Shown: piece after piece, positions 10,211 to 21,400 of the stretch | Position numbering within the stretch: position 1 is the first letter of the stretch | Layout of the letters: each line of letters opens with the position of its first letter | Assembly: GCF_030316605.1 (NCBI RefSeq) | Contig: NZ_CP127039.1 | Span: forward strand, 124,001 to 188,000 | Direction: 5' to 3' | Source: Spiroplasma ixodetis Y32 | GTDB lineage: Bacteria > Bacillota_I > Bacilli_A > Mycoplasmatales > VBWQ01 | DNA length: 64,000 nucleotides | Made by a program: the position numbers and the translations under genes | Notes under the pieces: model-generated | The model's input: only the letters and a program-made list of their open reading frames with translations | Databases searched by the model: none | What the model was told of the DNA's origin: nothing

Positions 10211-10999
10211 ATGTCTTTTAAAAGTGTAAAATTCAAGAAGACAAATGATGATTTTGAAACAGATGATAACTCTGAATCAAAAGTTAATATACAAGGAAAA
10301 CAAGAAATAATTACACCTTTTAAACAGTATAAAAGTAAAGATAGTAAAAATCTTTTTGCTAAAAAAATGTTATTAAAAAGAAAGCAATCAAAATTAAATA
10401 GTAAGAAAAAATTTAGTGTTCATGATTGAGGGATTGATAATACTAATTATGTTTTTATTGATTTTGAAATTGCAAATTCGAATAAAACAAGTGCTTGTCA
10501 ATTAATTATGATAAAAGTAACACGAGGTAAAATTGTCAAAACTTATAGTTCGTTAATTAAACCACATCCCGAAGAATTTACTTTTTCTCATGTTCATGGA
10601 ATTACAAGTGAAAGCGTATCTTTAATGTCAAATTTTAAAGAATTATGAGTAGACATTGTTACTTTTTTTACTGAAAATACTGTTGTTATTGCTCATCATG
10701 CTAACTTTAACATTAATATCTTAAGATCATTAATTAATCATTATGATTTAAAATGTCCTAATTTTTTTTACATTTGTTCAGTTAAGTTATTTAGAAGAAC
10801 ATATGATTATCCTAATAACCGTTTAAGTGCTCTTGCTCATAGTAATCAAATTAAATTTAATCATCATGATCTATTGGCAGATGTTACCACTTTACATAAA
10901 TTAATTAATATACATTTCAGTGAACATTACCATTTAAAAACTTTATGTAATAATCTTAATATTAAAATGGTGAGATTATTTGGTGATTCTTTATCTTAA
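10211..10999 (+). CDS. DEDDh-type 3'-5' exonuclease-like protein
   Basis: A 262-aa protein with a Lys-rich N-terminal tail of about 75 residues and then an exonuclease domain resembling the epsilon subunit or PolC exonuclease. Motif I is FIDFEIAN (Asp and Glu present). HGITSESV follows as in the family. Motif II is VIAHHANFNINIL, where Asn stands in place of the usual Asp of AHNxxFD. Motif III is HHDLLADV. The family removes 3' nucleotides from DNA or RNA, but the Asn change may weaken or abolish catalysis. AGAAAGGTG lies 15 bases upstream; an ATT start nearer to it in the same frame is possible. It stands alone, followed by a hairpin terminator. Confidence 0.75.
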
Positions 11000-11011
11000 T
11001 TAATATAAGAT

Positions 11012-11038
11012 GTATTTTTATATATAAAAATACTTTTT
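11012..11038 (+). terminator. Terminator after the exonuclease-like gene
   Basis: An all-AT perfect stem, GTATTTTTA with TAAAAATAC around a TATA loop, followed by TTTTT. It lies 13 bases past the stop. Confidence 0.6.
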
Positions 11039-11159
11039 AAGTTTAAAGGTATAGTAAATAAAAATTTGCAAATTTAAAAATTAACATTATAATTATACTT
11101 ATGTAGGGATATTAAGATAAATTATTTAAGTCAAATTGTATACAAAAGAGGTTACAGTT

Positions 11160-11288
11160 ATGGAAAAAGAAATAGATGTTGCATATGTTTTATCACCATT
11201 GGATACAGTCACTAATGTTAATGACAAAAGTGTCTTTTCAATAAAAACACATCTTGTGCTAATAAATAAAATACTTAAAAGTAAGTAA
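11160..11288 (+). CDS. Short hypothetical protein
   Basis: A 42-aa frame with a good ribosome site (AGAGGTTAC just upstream of the ATG). It starts MEKEIDVAYVLSPLDTV and has no membrane segment or motif I recognise. A long imperfect hairpin with a T-run follows at once, which supports a real short transcript. It could equally be a gene remnant. Confidence 0.4.
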   Translation: MEKEIDVAYVLSPLDTVTNVNDKSVFSIKTHLVLINKILKSK

Positions 11289-11290
11289 TT

Positions 11291-11343
11291 ACTGGTTTTA
11301 AATTAGTATTAATGATTACTAGTTAAAACAGTTGCTATTTTTA
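11291..11343 (+). terminator. Long hairpin terminator
   Basis: ACTGGTTTTAA pairs with TTAAAACAGT and an inner TTAGTA pairs with TACTAG, with two small bulges. TATTTTTA follows. The 230 bases from here to mnmG hold no gene I can support. Confidence 0.6.
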
Positions 11344-11573
11344 GGTGCAGCACTAATTCTTTAAATAATATTTATATCTTGTATAAAATATAATGAATTA
11401 TAATTGAGAAGATTATTAACTAAAATTCAATTTTTATTTAATAAAAGTCTAAAAAGTACATGAATATTTTGCTTGTTTATGATAACATTACTAAAGAAAT
11501 TAAAAATAAAATTTCTTATTTTTGATGTTATTAATTTTGATATGTAATATTTTATGACATGGAGGTGAAATCA

Positions 11574-13466
11574 ATGAAATATGACTATGAAATTATTGTA
11601 ATTGGTGCCGGTCATGCTGGTGTTGAAGCGGCATTATCTTCTGCACGAGCAGGTCATAAAACTGCTATTATTACTCTTGATAAAACTAAAATTGCATTAA
11701 TGCCATGTAATCCTTCTATTGGTGGACCTGCCAAAGGAGTTGTCGTTCGTGAAATTGATGCACTTGGTGGCGAAATGGCTAAAGCAGCAGATGCTACTGC
11801 TTTGCAAATGAAACTATTAAATCATTCACGTGGTCCAGCAGTTTGAGCTATTCGTGCTCAATCTGATAAAATTGCTTATTCACAATATATGCAAAATGCA
11901 ATAAATAAACAAGAAAATTTAACAATTTTAGAATTTATGGTACAATCATTAATAATTGAAGAAAAAACTGCTAAGGGTGTTATTTTAGAGAATGGCGAAA
12001 AAATTACTAGTGAAATTGTGATTTTAACTACTGGCACTTATATGACAGCTTTAACTTTACAAGGTCATAATAAGAAATCAGAAGGACCAGATGGTCAAAG
12101 AACAAGTAATGGTATTTCTGAACAATTAAAAATTGTAGGCTTTAATATGATACGTTTAAAAACAGGAACACCACCTCGTATTAAAAAAGATAGTATTGAT
12201 TTTGACAAAACTAATATTGAACTAGGTAGTGATTTACCTTTAGCATTTTCGGATGAAACTAAAAATTTTTTACCATTAGCAAAACAATTACCTTGTTATT
12301 TACTTTATACAAATGATAAAACTCATACCATTATTAATAATAATTTAGATAAATCACCAATGTATAATGGTGAAGCACAAGGTACTGGACCACGTTATTG
12401 TCCAAGTATTGAGGATAAAGTAGTACGTTTTGCTGATAAGCCTCGTCATCAAATTTTCTTAGAGCCAGAATCACTTGCTTTGGATTCAATTTATGTACAA
12501 GGTTTTTCAACATCGATGCCAATTGATGTGCAAGATAAAATGTTGAGAACGTTACCTGGCTTAGAAAATTGTGAAGTATTAAAATGAGCATATGCTATTG
12601 AATATGATGCTTTTGAACCAACACAATTATGACCAACATTGGAAACTAAATTAATTAAAAACTTATTTAGTGCTGGTCAAATTAATGGTACTAGTGGTTA
12701 TGAAGAAGCAGCGTGTCAAGGTTTAATAGCAGGAATTAATGCACATTTAAAAATAAAAAAAGAAAAACCATTAATTTTAAAGCGTGATGAAGCATATATC
12801 GGAGTTTTAATTGATGATTTAGTAACAAAAGGAACAGTTGAACCTTATCGTTTATTAACTTCTTTAGCTGAACATCGTTTATTATTACGAAATGATAATG
12901 CTCAAACAAGATTAATTAAATATGGTTATCAAGTTGGCTTAGTTAGTGAACAACGTTGATCACAATTTAATATTCAGCAAACATTAATGTCTAATATTGT
13001 TGAAAAATTAAAAACTATTAAAGTTAGTCCCAATTCAGAAGTTGCTAAGTATATTATTAAAAATAATTTAGGTCCAATTCCCGATAATCATATTATTGCT
13101 TATGAATTATTAAAACGTCCAGGTGTCAAATTATCAATGTTTACTTTACAGTTACCTTTAATAAATGATTTACAATATCATGAATTAATGGAATTAGAAA
13201 TTACAATTAAATATTCGGGGTATATTAATCAACAACTAAAAATGGCGCAACAAACTAATAGTTTAGAAAAAAAACAAATTCCTAGTGATATTGATTATGA
13301 TTTAGTAGAAAGTATTACTGGTGAAGCTAGAGAAAAATTAAAGCGTGTTAGACCATTAACAATTGGTCATGCTACAAGAATTTCTGGTGTTAGTCCTGCT
13401 GATATTCAAGTTTTATTATTTTTTTTAAAACGCAAATATCCAAAATTTAAATATTTAATAAATTAG
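11574..13466 (+). CDS. mnmG: tRNA uridine-5-carboxymethylaminomethyl synthesis enzyme MnmG (GidA)
   Basis: A 630-aa protein, the usual length for MnmG, intact with several TGA Trp codons. With MnmE it installs the carboxymethylaminomethyl (or taurinomethyl-type) group on U34 of certain tRNAs in the cytoplasm. The FAD-binding GAGHAG is at residues 11-16, [11 protein letters not shown] at about 45-55, the FAD/NAD domain in the middle has TGTPPRI, and [12 protein letters not shown] and the C-terminal [21 protein letters not shown] signatures are present. The start at 11574 is chosen because GGAGGTG lies just upstream; an earlier in-frame ATG at 11559 overlaps that site. It is single, not in an operon, and ends in a clear terminator. 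Confidence 0.97.
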
Positions 13467-13494
13467 CGATTTTTTAATTAAGTTCGCTAATTTT
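13463..13494 (+). terminator. mnmG terminator
   Basis: The 7-bp stem TTAGCGA/TCGCTAA begins in the stop codon and is followed by TTTT. Confidence 0.75.
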
Positions 13495-13570
13495 ATATAT
13501 TAAATATTTTACTTGCATTTTAAAGTTTAAAGAAGATTTTGATTTGTGATGACCAAAAAAATAAACAGTA

Positions 13571-14313
13571 GGCATTGGTTAGATAAGTTTACTTTCTTGT
13601 CTTCAAATCTGTACAAATTGGTTTGGAGACATTTTTAATCGTAAAATCATTCTATCATTATTTCATCAGTTAATAAATTTTCTTAATGCTTCTGTGAAAT
13701 GTTTAATGCTATTAAACTTGTTACCAAACATAATTTTAAAATCTCTTTTGATTCAGCGATTTAAACATTCACTTACTTGGTTGCCTTTAAATCCTGATAA
13801 ACTTTTTGAATGAATTAAAGTTTTACTTTTATTAAAACTATTTGTAACCATTTTACTAGTATTACCTGAACCTAAATCAGACTGGATAAATGTTGCAAAT
13901 ATTTTATGTTCTTTACGACTTGCCTTTGTTACTTGATTAAGAACATTTAAAATGGTTATTGCATTTTCACTTTTATTAATTTTTCAACCAACTATAGCAT
14001 TACTATTCATATCTGTAGCAATTTCTAATAATAATTTAGTTTTTTTATTATTAATAATTAATTCTTTAAATCAAGTACCATCGATGCCAACTTTTTGAAG
14101 ATAAGTATTACTGGTAAAATTACGTTTTAATAAATCTTGGAAATCTGATTTTAAGGAATTAGATTTCGCTCTACGCTGTTTTTTGGGTTTGGTTAATAGG
14201 TTGATATTATTATCTTCTAATAACCTCATAATGCTGTTTTTACTGCATTTAAGATTGGTGTTGTTTTTCTTTAATTCTAATCTCACCTTTTCTAAACTAG
14301 TAATTTTAATTAT
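13571..14313 (-). mobile_element. ISC (IS3-like) C-terminal half, left arm of palindrome
   Basis: The ISC end GGCATTGGTTAGATAAG starts at 13571. The fragment encodes the C-terminal half of the ISC transposase on the minus strand, cut at 14313 by the ISA outer end. An extra T near 13635 shifts the end of the frame. It is the mirror image of 15319-16064. Confidence 0.9.
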
Positions 14314-15318
14314 GGCTTTTCTCCCTTTATGTACTATTTTTAAATTTTATCACATAAATGTTGAGAAAAGCCTATCTACGGACTTCTCCCCACATGTACT
14401 TGTGGAGGAAACAATGAAATTGAATGAGTTCAACAATGCTTTTCAAACAGAACAGGATTGTTTAAGATATATAGCAAGTTTGAAGAAAAACAAATGTATC
14501 ATGTGTTCTTGAACAAGTTTGAATACTTCTAATTTAAGAAGAATAAGATGCTTGAAATGTCATCAAACATTTAGTATTCTTCATGGCACCATTTTTACAA
14601 GTCACAAACACCTTTGAGATTTTGATTTTATCTCATCTTTAGATGAATAAACACCAAACATGGAATTACATCAACTGATGTTGCAAAAGAATTGGGTGTG
14701 ACTTTGAAAACTGCTTGAATAATGGGTCATGAAATCAGAAATCGTATTGCCAAACAAGAACATCAATTTATTGTTGAGGGCATAGTGCAAATGGATGAAA
14801 TGTATCTTTCACATATGGGTTTTAAAAAACAAGGAAGATCTTTGATAAATAAAACATTAATTGTTGGGATTTATGAAAAAACAACCAATAATTTAATTGT
14901 GAAAGTAATCAAAAACGCAAAAAGTAAAAATCTTTTGCAGTTTGCAAGAAACCATATTTCTTCAAAGTGTGATGTACATACTGATTCTTGAAAAGGATAT
15001 CGTGATTTCAAATCACTTTTCCCTAATCACAAAACAGTTAACCATCAAGATGGTTATGTTTCAAAAATTGGCGTAAATACCAATCAAATTGAATCAGTAT
15101 GAAAACATATACGAAGAACATTTAAAACACATATCAAAGTTGCAAAACATCATGTTCATTTATATGCCAAAGAAGCTGCATATAAATTCAACAAGATACC
15201 TACTTTTGAAACTGTAATGCTATGTTTCATTTAAAAATGTGGGGAGAAGTCCGTAGATAGGCTTTTCTCAACATTTATGTGATAAAATTTAAAAATAGTA
15301 CATAAAGGGAGAAAAGCC
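14314..15318 (+). mobile_element. ISA copy with outer ends on both sides
   Basis: Unlike other copies, the 59-bp outer-end segment (GGCTTTTCTC to GAGAAAAGCC) is present at both ends (14314-14372 and 15260-15318). The flanks are inverted copies of each other (TTTTAATTAT and ATAATTAAAA) rather than a direct duplication. This looks like the product of an inversion or fold-back recombination through the inner 16-bp repeat, not a simple insertion. Confidence 0.85.
14414..15234 (+). pseudogene. ISA transposase, frameshifted
   Basis: The frame starts MKLNEFNNAF but lacks one T in the T-run near 14590 (five instead of six), which shifts it shortly after the zinc ribbon. The catalytic part is still open from 14722 with D128/D191 equivalents. 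Probably inactive unless slippage restores the frame. Confidence 0.85.
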
Positions 15319-16064
15319 ATAATTAAAATTACTAGTTTAGAAAAGGTGAGATTAGAATTAAAGAAAAACAACACCAATCTTAAATGCAGTAAAAACAGCA
15401 TTATGAGGTTATTAGAAGATAATAATATCACCAAACTATTAACCAAACCCAAAAAACAGCGTAGAGCGAAATCTAATTCCTTAAAATCAAATTTCCAAGA
15501 TTTATTAAAACGTAATTTTACCAGTAATACTTATCTTCAAAAAGTTGGCATCGATGGTACTTGATTTAAAGAATTAATTATTAATAATAAAAAAACTAAA
15601 TTATTATTAGAAATTGCTACAGATATGAATAGTAATGCTATAGTTGGTTGAAAAATTAATAAAAGTGAAAATGCAATAACCATTTTAAATGTTCTTAATC
15701 AAGTAACAAAGGCAAGTCGTAAAGAACATAAAATATTTGCAACATTTATCCAGTCTGATTTAGGTTCAGGTAATACTAGTAAAATAGTTACAAATAGTTT
15801 TAATAAAAGTAAAACTTTAATTCATTCAAAAAGTTTATCAGGATTTAAAGGCAACCAAGTAAGTGAATGTTTAAATCGCTGAATCAAAAGAGATTTTAAA
15901 ATTATGTTTGGTAACAAGTTTAATAGCATTAAACATTTCACAGAAGCATTAAGAAAATTTATTAACTGATGAAATAATGATAGAATGATTTTACGATTAA
16001 AAATGTCTCCAAACCAATTTGTACAGATTTGAAGACAAGAAAGTAAACTTATCTAACCAATGCC
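15319..16064 (+). mobile_element. ISC (IS3-like) C-terminal half, right arm of palindrome
   Basis: Mirror copy of 13571-14313, running to the ISC end at 16064. Together they form inverted-repeat arms of about 740 bp (about 830 with the shared ISA end). Confidence 0.9.
15346..16056 (+). pseudogene. ISC transposase, C-terminal 236 residues
   Basis: Open frame with TGA as Trp. It has the basic linker KPKKQRRAKSN, then an rve-type catalytic domain with GIDGTWF (first Asp), FIQSDLGSGNTS (second Asp) and VSECLNRWIKRDFK (candidate Glu). The N-terminal helix-turn-helix part of the element is missing, so this is a fragment. Confidence 0.8.
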
Positions 16065-16354
16065 GTTAAAGAAAGTAATTTTGTCTAATTTTTCATTATT
16101 TTGCAAATAATTAATTTTTGGAAATAAGTTACTAATATGATAATTAATTATTGGACTTCTCCCCACAGGACGTATGAGATTAATGGATAGAAAGGTACAA
16201 CAAGAGCGATAAACTGATGTATTTCTATTTTTGTTAATTTAATTATATCACAAAATACCTAAATGTTGAAAAATATAATTATCATTTTTCAACTTAAATA
16301 ACACAAAAATACTAATCTTAAAATTAGAAATAAAAAATATTAAGTTTTAAATTA
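16065..16354. other. Intergenic region with ISA end remnant and hairpin
   Basis: No gene of substance. GGACTTCTCCCCACA at 16153-16167 is a solo ISA inner/left end with no element attached, a scar of a lost or deleted copy. A perfect 10-bp stem GTTGAAAAAT/ATTTTTCAAC lies at 16265-16293, between the scar and the 3' end of the next gene. Confidence 0.6.
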
Positions 16355-17551
16355 TTAAGCACTATTAAGATAACTTCTACTATTTAAATAATTTGCTTTT
16401 GCTATTAACATATTATTTAATGTTTGATAATGATATATTTTTGCTCCATTAGTTAAAGATTTTAAAAAATGATATACATCACTTTCAGCACTACAACCTA
16501 TATTTCATGAAGCATTTTGATTAATAATTCCTTGTTCATTATTTTTAAAATAATTAAAATTTTTTTTAGTAACTTTATTATGATTATTTTCTAAAATAGT
16601 AATTAATTCCTTATAACTACCATTTGAAAAAGTAGTTGTTACATCTAAATATTTTGTTCAATCAAATGCTTTCTTTTGATGTTTACCACGAACATTAACA
16701 AAAGATTTTCATAAATAACTATAAGCATGATATTTATCTAAAATATAATAACAACCCAATCAACTAGCCATTGCTCTAATTCATAATGCACCATCACCAG
16801 CAATTACTAAATTATAATTATTATATTCTCAATTAATAGCAAATATATTTAATTTAATATCATAATGATTATTAATAGTTTGCATTGTAAAATTATGCAA
16901 TTCTTCTTGTTTTGGAGCATTATTAGTTTTAAATAACATAAATGAAGTTATTTTCTTTTCTAATTTATTTCTATATAAATAAATTTCTTTTTTCCCTAGA
17001 TTAAAAGTTAAAATTCTACAGCAATATTGTTGTTTTAAACCATTTTCATTTCAACAAGTAACAAAAGCATCATCTGCACATATATTTAATTTTTGATTAT
17101 CTAATACTTTAAATTTTTGTTCTGGTATTAATTTTTCAATTTTTGCATTTTTAAAAATTCTTGAAATAAAATTTTTAGAAAAATAACTATATTCATATTC
17201 TGCTTGAATATGTGTATATGTTTTTTTAGTTATTAAGTTTTTTATTAAATTACTAAGTATTTTTAATTTTAAATCTTTCATAACTCTTGCGCGTTTTTCA
17301 ATATTAAATTCTTCATCAGTAAAATATCTAGTTCTTTTTTCTATAGTATCTCAATATATTCTTCTATTAAAAGTTGTAAATCCAATTTCAGTATTTACTG
17401 TTCTATTACGTTTTTTAGAAACTTTATATCTTTCTTTTTCTTCTGGAGTTCTATTTTGAAAAAAATTTTCATCTCAATCCTCGACTTCTTTTACAAAATA
17501 TGATTTAATATCATTGATTTTATTGTTTAGATAATTTTGAAAATTAAACAT
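16355..17551 (-). CDS. UPF0236/Mbov_0401-type transposase-like protein, full length
   Basis: A 398-aa frame, intact with TGA as Trp. Family features are an N-terminal region with GFTTFNRRIYWD, a central LVIAGDGALWIRAMASWLG (the GDGA core expected for the catalytic Asp), YILDKYHAYSYLW, and the C-terminal GCSAESDVYHFL signature. The family is linked to ISLre2 elements and to mycoplasma integrative elements. AAGGTG sits just before ATG 17551. It diverges clearly from the truncated members at 211 and 4511. It lies beside the prophage left edge and could be an independent mobile element; I see no terminal repeats. Confidence 0.8.
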
Positions 17552-17614
17552 CTTTCAACACCTTTCTGTTATATTTTTCTCAAACTCAATTCTAACAAAT
17601 TTACTAAATTATTG

Positions 17615-17643
17615 TTGAAAAAATGTTTAATATATACTATAAT
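17615..17643 (+). promoter_or_regulatory. Strong sigma-A-type promoter
   Basis: TTGAAA (17615-17620), a 17-bp spacer and TATAAT (17638-17643). Transcription would begin near 17650, and a terminator hairpin follows only about 45 bases later. It drives a short RNA or an attenuated leader of the rightward genes. Confidence 0.6.
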
Positions 17644-17691
17644 ATTAAAGAACGATAAAATTGATGTTGATGTATTTCTAGTTTAACGTTT

Positions 17692-17727
17692 AAAGATAAC
17701 TTTTATTAGTTATCTTTTCTTTTTTAA
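17692..17727 (+). terminator. Terminator or attenuator upstream of the 17774 gene
   Basis: Perfect 10-bp stem AAAGATAACT/AGTTATCTTT with TCTTTTTT behind it. Confidence 0.65.
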
Positions 17728-17773
17728 TAAAATAATGTACAATAAAGAAAAATATAAATAGAAGGTAGCAAAA

Positions 17774-18190
17774 ATGGATTTAGGATTATGAATATCTTTA
17801 GGAATAATAGGAGCAGTTATTTGAATTTTATTAATACGTTATGGAATTAAATATTGTCTTAAAAATAATGCAATGGGAGTAGTAATATTATTTATTACTT
17901 TAAATATATTAGGTTTAGTTCTTGGATGAGCAATTTTGTGAAATAATAAAAATATTTTGAAAGGTAATTTTTGACAAAATGCTGAAAAATTATCTAAAAT
18001 AAGAGAAGAAAGAAAACAATATAAAAAAGCAATAAGAGAGGAACAAAATAAATTCACAGCAAAAAAATATAAAGAATGAAGAGCAAAAAGAATTAAAGAA
18101 AAAGAAGAAAAAAATAAACTTACTGCTAAAGAATTTAGAGAATGAAGAGATAAGAAAATTAAAGAAAAAGAAGAAAAAAATAACAATTAA
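17774..18190 (+). CDS. Two-helix membrane protein with charged repeat tail
   Basis: A 138-aa protein behind GAAGGTAGC. Two hydrophobic segments (about 5-27 and 35-56) are followed by a highly charged, helical tail with an imperfect duplication of TAKxxxEWRxKxIKEKEEKN (about residues 95-135). The N-terminal half resembles the frame-broken protein at 52942-53261. No family recognised. It sits at the left edge of the prophage and may belong to it. Confidence 0.6.
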
Positions 18191-18353
18191 TTTGTTATTT
18201 TTTGTTATAATTATATTATAAAAATTAAATAAAAAAATATATGAAGTAATTAATAAAGTTAATAAGTTAGTTTTTCCAGTGCTTAACTTAAAGATTATAT
18301 TAATTATAGCATAAATTTTTGCGTTTTAAAAGCATATGAAAGGAGATTTTTAT

Positions 18354-18749
18354 GTGCAAGAAGAAAAAATAAAAATAAGAACAATTTTTAATGATGCTAC
18401 AAAATTAAGAGAATCATTAGAAAATTATTTTATTCATTGTAATGAATTTAAAGAAGTTCCTACAAAATTAGGAATGTTAATTTATTTAGATATAACTGAA
18501 AGTACTATTAGGACTTGAAAACAAAAAAAGAGAAATACTTTTTTACAACAAATTAATTGAGCGCATTCTCAAATTGAACACTTAAATTTACAAAGATATT
18601 TAACTTCAAATGCTGGTACTTCATCATGATATTTAGAAAGAGCATATGTTAATAAATATCACTTATCAACAAAAATTGACATAAAGAACAGTGATAACGT
18701 CGCCCCTATAGCAATTAATTTAGAAAATAAAGGTAAGAATAAATGTTAA
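18354..18749 (+). CDS. Phage terminase small subunit-like protein
   Basis: A 131-aa protein. GTG 18354 is preferred because AAAGGAG lies 7 bases upstream; an in-frame ATG at 18336 overlaps that site. Layout follows small terminases: LRESLENYFIHC, then a helix-turn-helix-like region ending LDITESTIRTWKQ, then NAGTSSWYLERAYVNKY, comparable to the NP/AGAIFxLKNxxGW region of other TerS proteins. It would recognise phage DNA for packaging. The call rests on this layout and on a 7-base overlap with the large subunit gene. Confidence 0.7.
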
Positions 18750-20101
18750 GTAATTTTGGTTATTTATTAGATATTGCTAAAAGAATGTATTTAAAGCAAC
18801 CTTTAAATATTACTAAAATTAAACAATTAGGTTCACGAAAATCTGGTAAAACATTTAGTGATATTGAATTTTTGGGTATTTTATTAATGTTAGAAAATAT
18901 TAATATTCATGCTTATTTAATTCGTAATATGTCAAAACAATTAAATGATAGTTGACAAGAATTAAAACAAATTATTAGAGCCACTTATCCTAGTATTAAC
19001 TTTATTATTAGTGAAACTAAAAAAACTATTGAATTTAATGGTAGTAAAATAACTTGTAAATATTTACATGCACAAGATAATAGTAATGTTAAATTAACTG
19101 GATTAGCAAGTAATTATTTATATGATTATGTAATTATATGAAGCGATGAAAGATATGAAATTACTGAAAATGATTATCAAGACTTAAAAGATGCTATTCG
19201 TGGTGCAAATCAATTATTAGAAATTGAAAGTTGTAATCCTTGGTCAATTCTTAATGAATTTATTAAAAAAACTATAAATGCTTGTCCACAAAATGAAAAG
19301 CAAATAATTAATGAATATGAACAATTTACTATTATTGATAATACTATTTATCATTATCAAAATTGAAAACTTAATAGTTACTTAAAAGATAGTGATAAAC
19401 AACAATTATTAGAAATAGAAGTTCTAGACCAAATATCTGCAAGAGTAAGAAGTCATGGTTTAGTAGGTTATGAATCTGGTGGAATATATTCACATTTAAT
19501 TCATAAGATTAGTAGATTATTACAACCAAGTTATAGATTTAGTGCTGGATTAGATTATGGGTTTAAAGATGATGCTTTAGCATGTGTATTAATAGGTTTT
19601 GATTATAATTTTAAATTTGTTAATGTTATTGATTGTTTAAAAATAGAAAATAAATTAGTACGTTATGATAATAAACAATTAGCAAGATTAGTAGTTGAGT
19701 TTTATATTAAATTAGCAAAAGAAAATAATTTGTTATATGAATATGGTTTAACTGTATATTGTGATTTTAGTAATTATACATTTATTGAAATGTTAAATGA
19801 TACAGCAATTAAATATCAAGTTAATTCATGGCTATATTTTAAAGATTGTGTGAAGTTAAGACTTGAGTTTAGAATAGGTAAGAATGTGGCTTTAATGGCA
19901 TCAGAACGCTTAAATATAAACATAAAATTAAATGCACAACTATTATTAGATGAATTTAGACTTGCTGTATGAGACCCTAAGAGTATTAAACAAATACCAT
20001 TAGCAGGTAATGACCATTTAAGAGATGCTTTTGATTATGCTATAGAGCCATATATTAGAAATTTAAGTGCAAATATAAATCCTTATTTTGAAAGGAAGTA
20101 A
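18743..20101 (+). CDS. terL: Phage terminase large subunit
   Basis: A 452-aa packaging motor. Walker A is GSRKSGKT at 30-37, Walker B is YVIIWSDE with D135/E136, and the nuclease domain begins SAGLDYGFKDD near residue 270 with later YCDFSN and GNDHLRDAFDYA, giving the acidic cluster of the RNase H-fold nuclease. It docks on the portal and pumps and cuts DNA. It overlaps terS by 7 bases and is followed 3 bases later by the portal gene, so they are translationally linked. The length is typical. Confidence 0.92.
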
Positions 20102-20104
20102 CAT

Positions 20105-21400
20105 ATGAATAATCATAATACTGAAATATTAACACCAAATTGATGTATGATAAATCTTCAAGAAATAATAGCAAATCATGCAAGTAAATTATTATGAGGT
20201 AATGGTTATACTTTAACAAGTGAACATCCAAAATATAAAAATGCTATTGAAAAATTAAAAGAATGAAATAATTTTGATAGTTTATTTTATCAAGATTGTC
20301 ATATTAAATCTGGTTATGGTTATAGTATTGTTCAAATTGATAGAAGTAAAACTGGAAGAATATCTTTAAATTTTGCTCAACCTTATGCTCAATCAAGAGT
20401 AGCAAGAGTATTAGAAACTGAATATAGTGCATCAACATGGTCAAGATTACAATATGATGACCAAAGTATTTATGTTAAAACAACATATACTCCAAATCAA
20501 ATTATTAGATATTTTACAAGTGATACTGTTACATTAGATGGTTTACAAAAAGAAATAAGTGAAGATTTACAATTACCATTAATTGAAAATCATAATTTAG
20601 GTATTATTCCAGTTAAATTTATGCAAAATTTACCTAAAAAGAATTTCTTTGGTGGAGTTATTGGTGATTATTATCCAGATATGACTCCAATTAAAAATTT
20701 ACAAAAATTATTAAATAAAACATTTGAATCAATTGAACATGAACTTGAATGTAATATAACTCGTGTATTTTTAGATATTACTGAACAAGAAATAAATCAA
20801 TCTAAAACTGCTTTTGATTTAAAAAAATTAATAGGTAAATTTATTTTACAAGCAAATTTAAGAAGTATGGGAAGTACTAGTGGAACACCACCAATTGCAA
20901 TATTACAAGGTAATCCCATTTTAGATAAATATGGTGAATTTATACAATTTATTATTGATAAAGCGTTTGAAGGTAGTGGCTATAGTCCAGTAAATGATAC
21001 TACAAGTCAAAAAACAGAAGCAGAAGTATTAATTACAAATAGTAGAGATATGGAAACTACAAGAATTAAAAGAACTTTAAATCAAAGTGATTGAAATGAA
21101 ATATTTCAAAGATGTTTTCGGTTAATGGGATTAGATGGTGATAAATCTAAATGAACGTTTGAAATTAAAGAAAATACTATTACAGATAGATTAAAATCAT
21201 TAGAAATTGATGAATCAGAATTAAGATTAGGAATTACTAATATCAAACGTATTATTGTTAAAAGATATGGTGTTAGCGAAGAAGAAGCACAACAAATTAT
21301 TGATGAAAATAGAAAATATCAAAAAGAAGAAATTGAATTTAATAATACTTTTTTAGGAGAAACTAAAAATGATACCGAAAATAAATCATCAATTAATTAA
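20105..21400 (+). CDS. Phage portal protein
   Basis: A 431-aa protein. Position directly after terL, length, and features fit a portal: an N-terminal region with IIANHASKLLWGNG, a central LGIIPVKFMQN, then DYYPDMTPIKNLQKLLNKTF, and a C-terminal Glu/Lys-rich tail. The portal is the dodecameric ring for DNA entry and exit. Its last 32 bases overlap the next gene. AGGAAG lies ahead of the ATG. I assign it by layout rather than by a single diagnostic motif. Confidence 0.8.

Noticed and set aside
12334..12591. Minus-strand ORF inside mnmG
   Set aside because: It is the antisense shadow of a well-supported mnmG frame with no ribosome site.
17839..18186. Hydrophobic minus-strand ORF
   Set aside because: Antisense of the 17774 gene's charged repeat tail, which gives Leu/Phe/Ser-rich complement.
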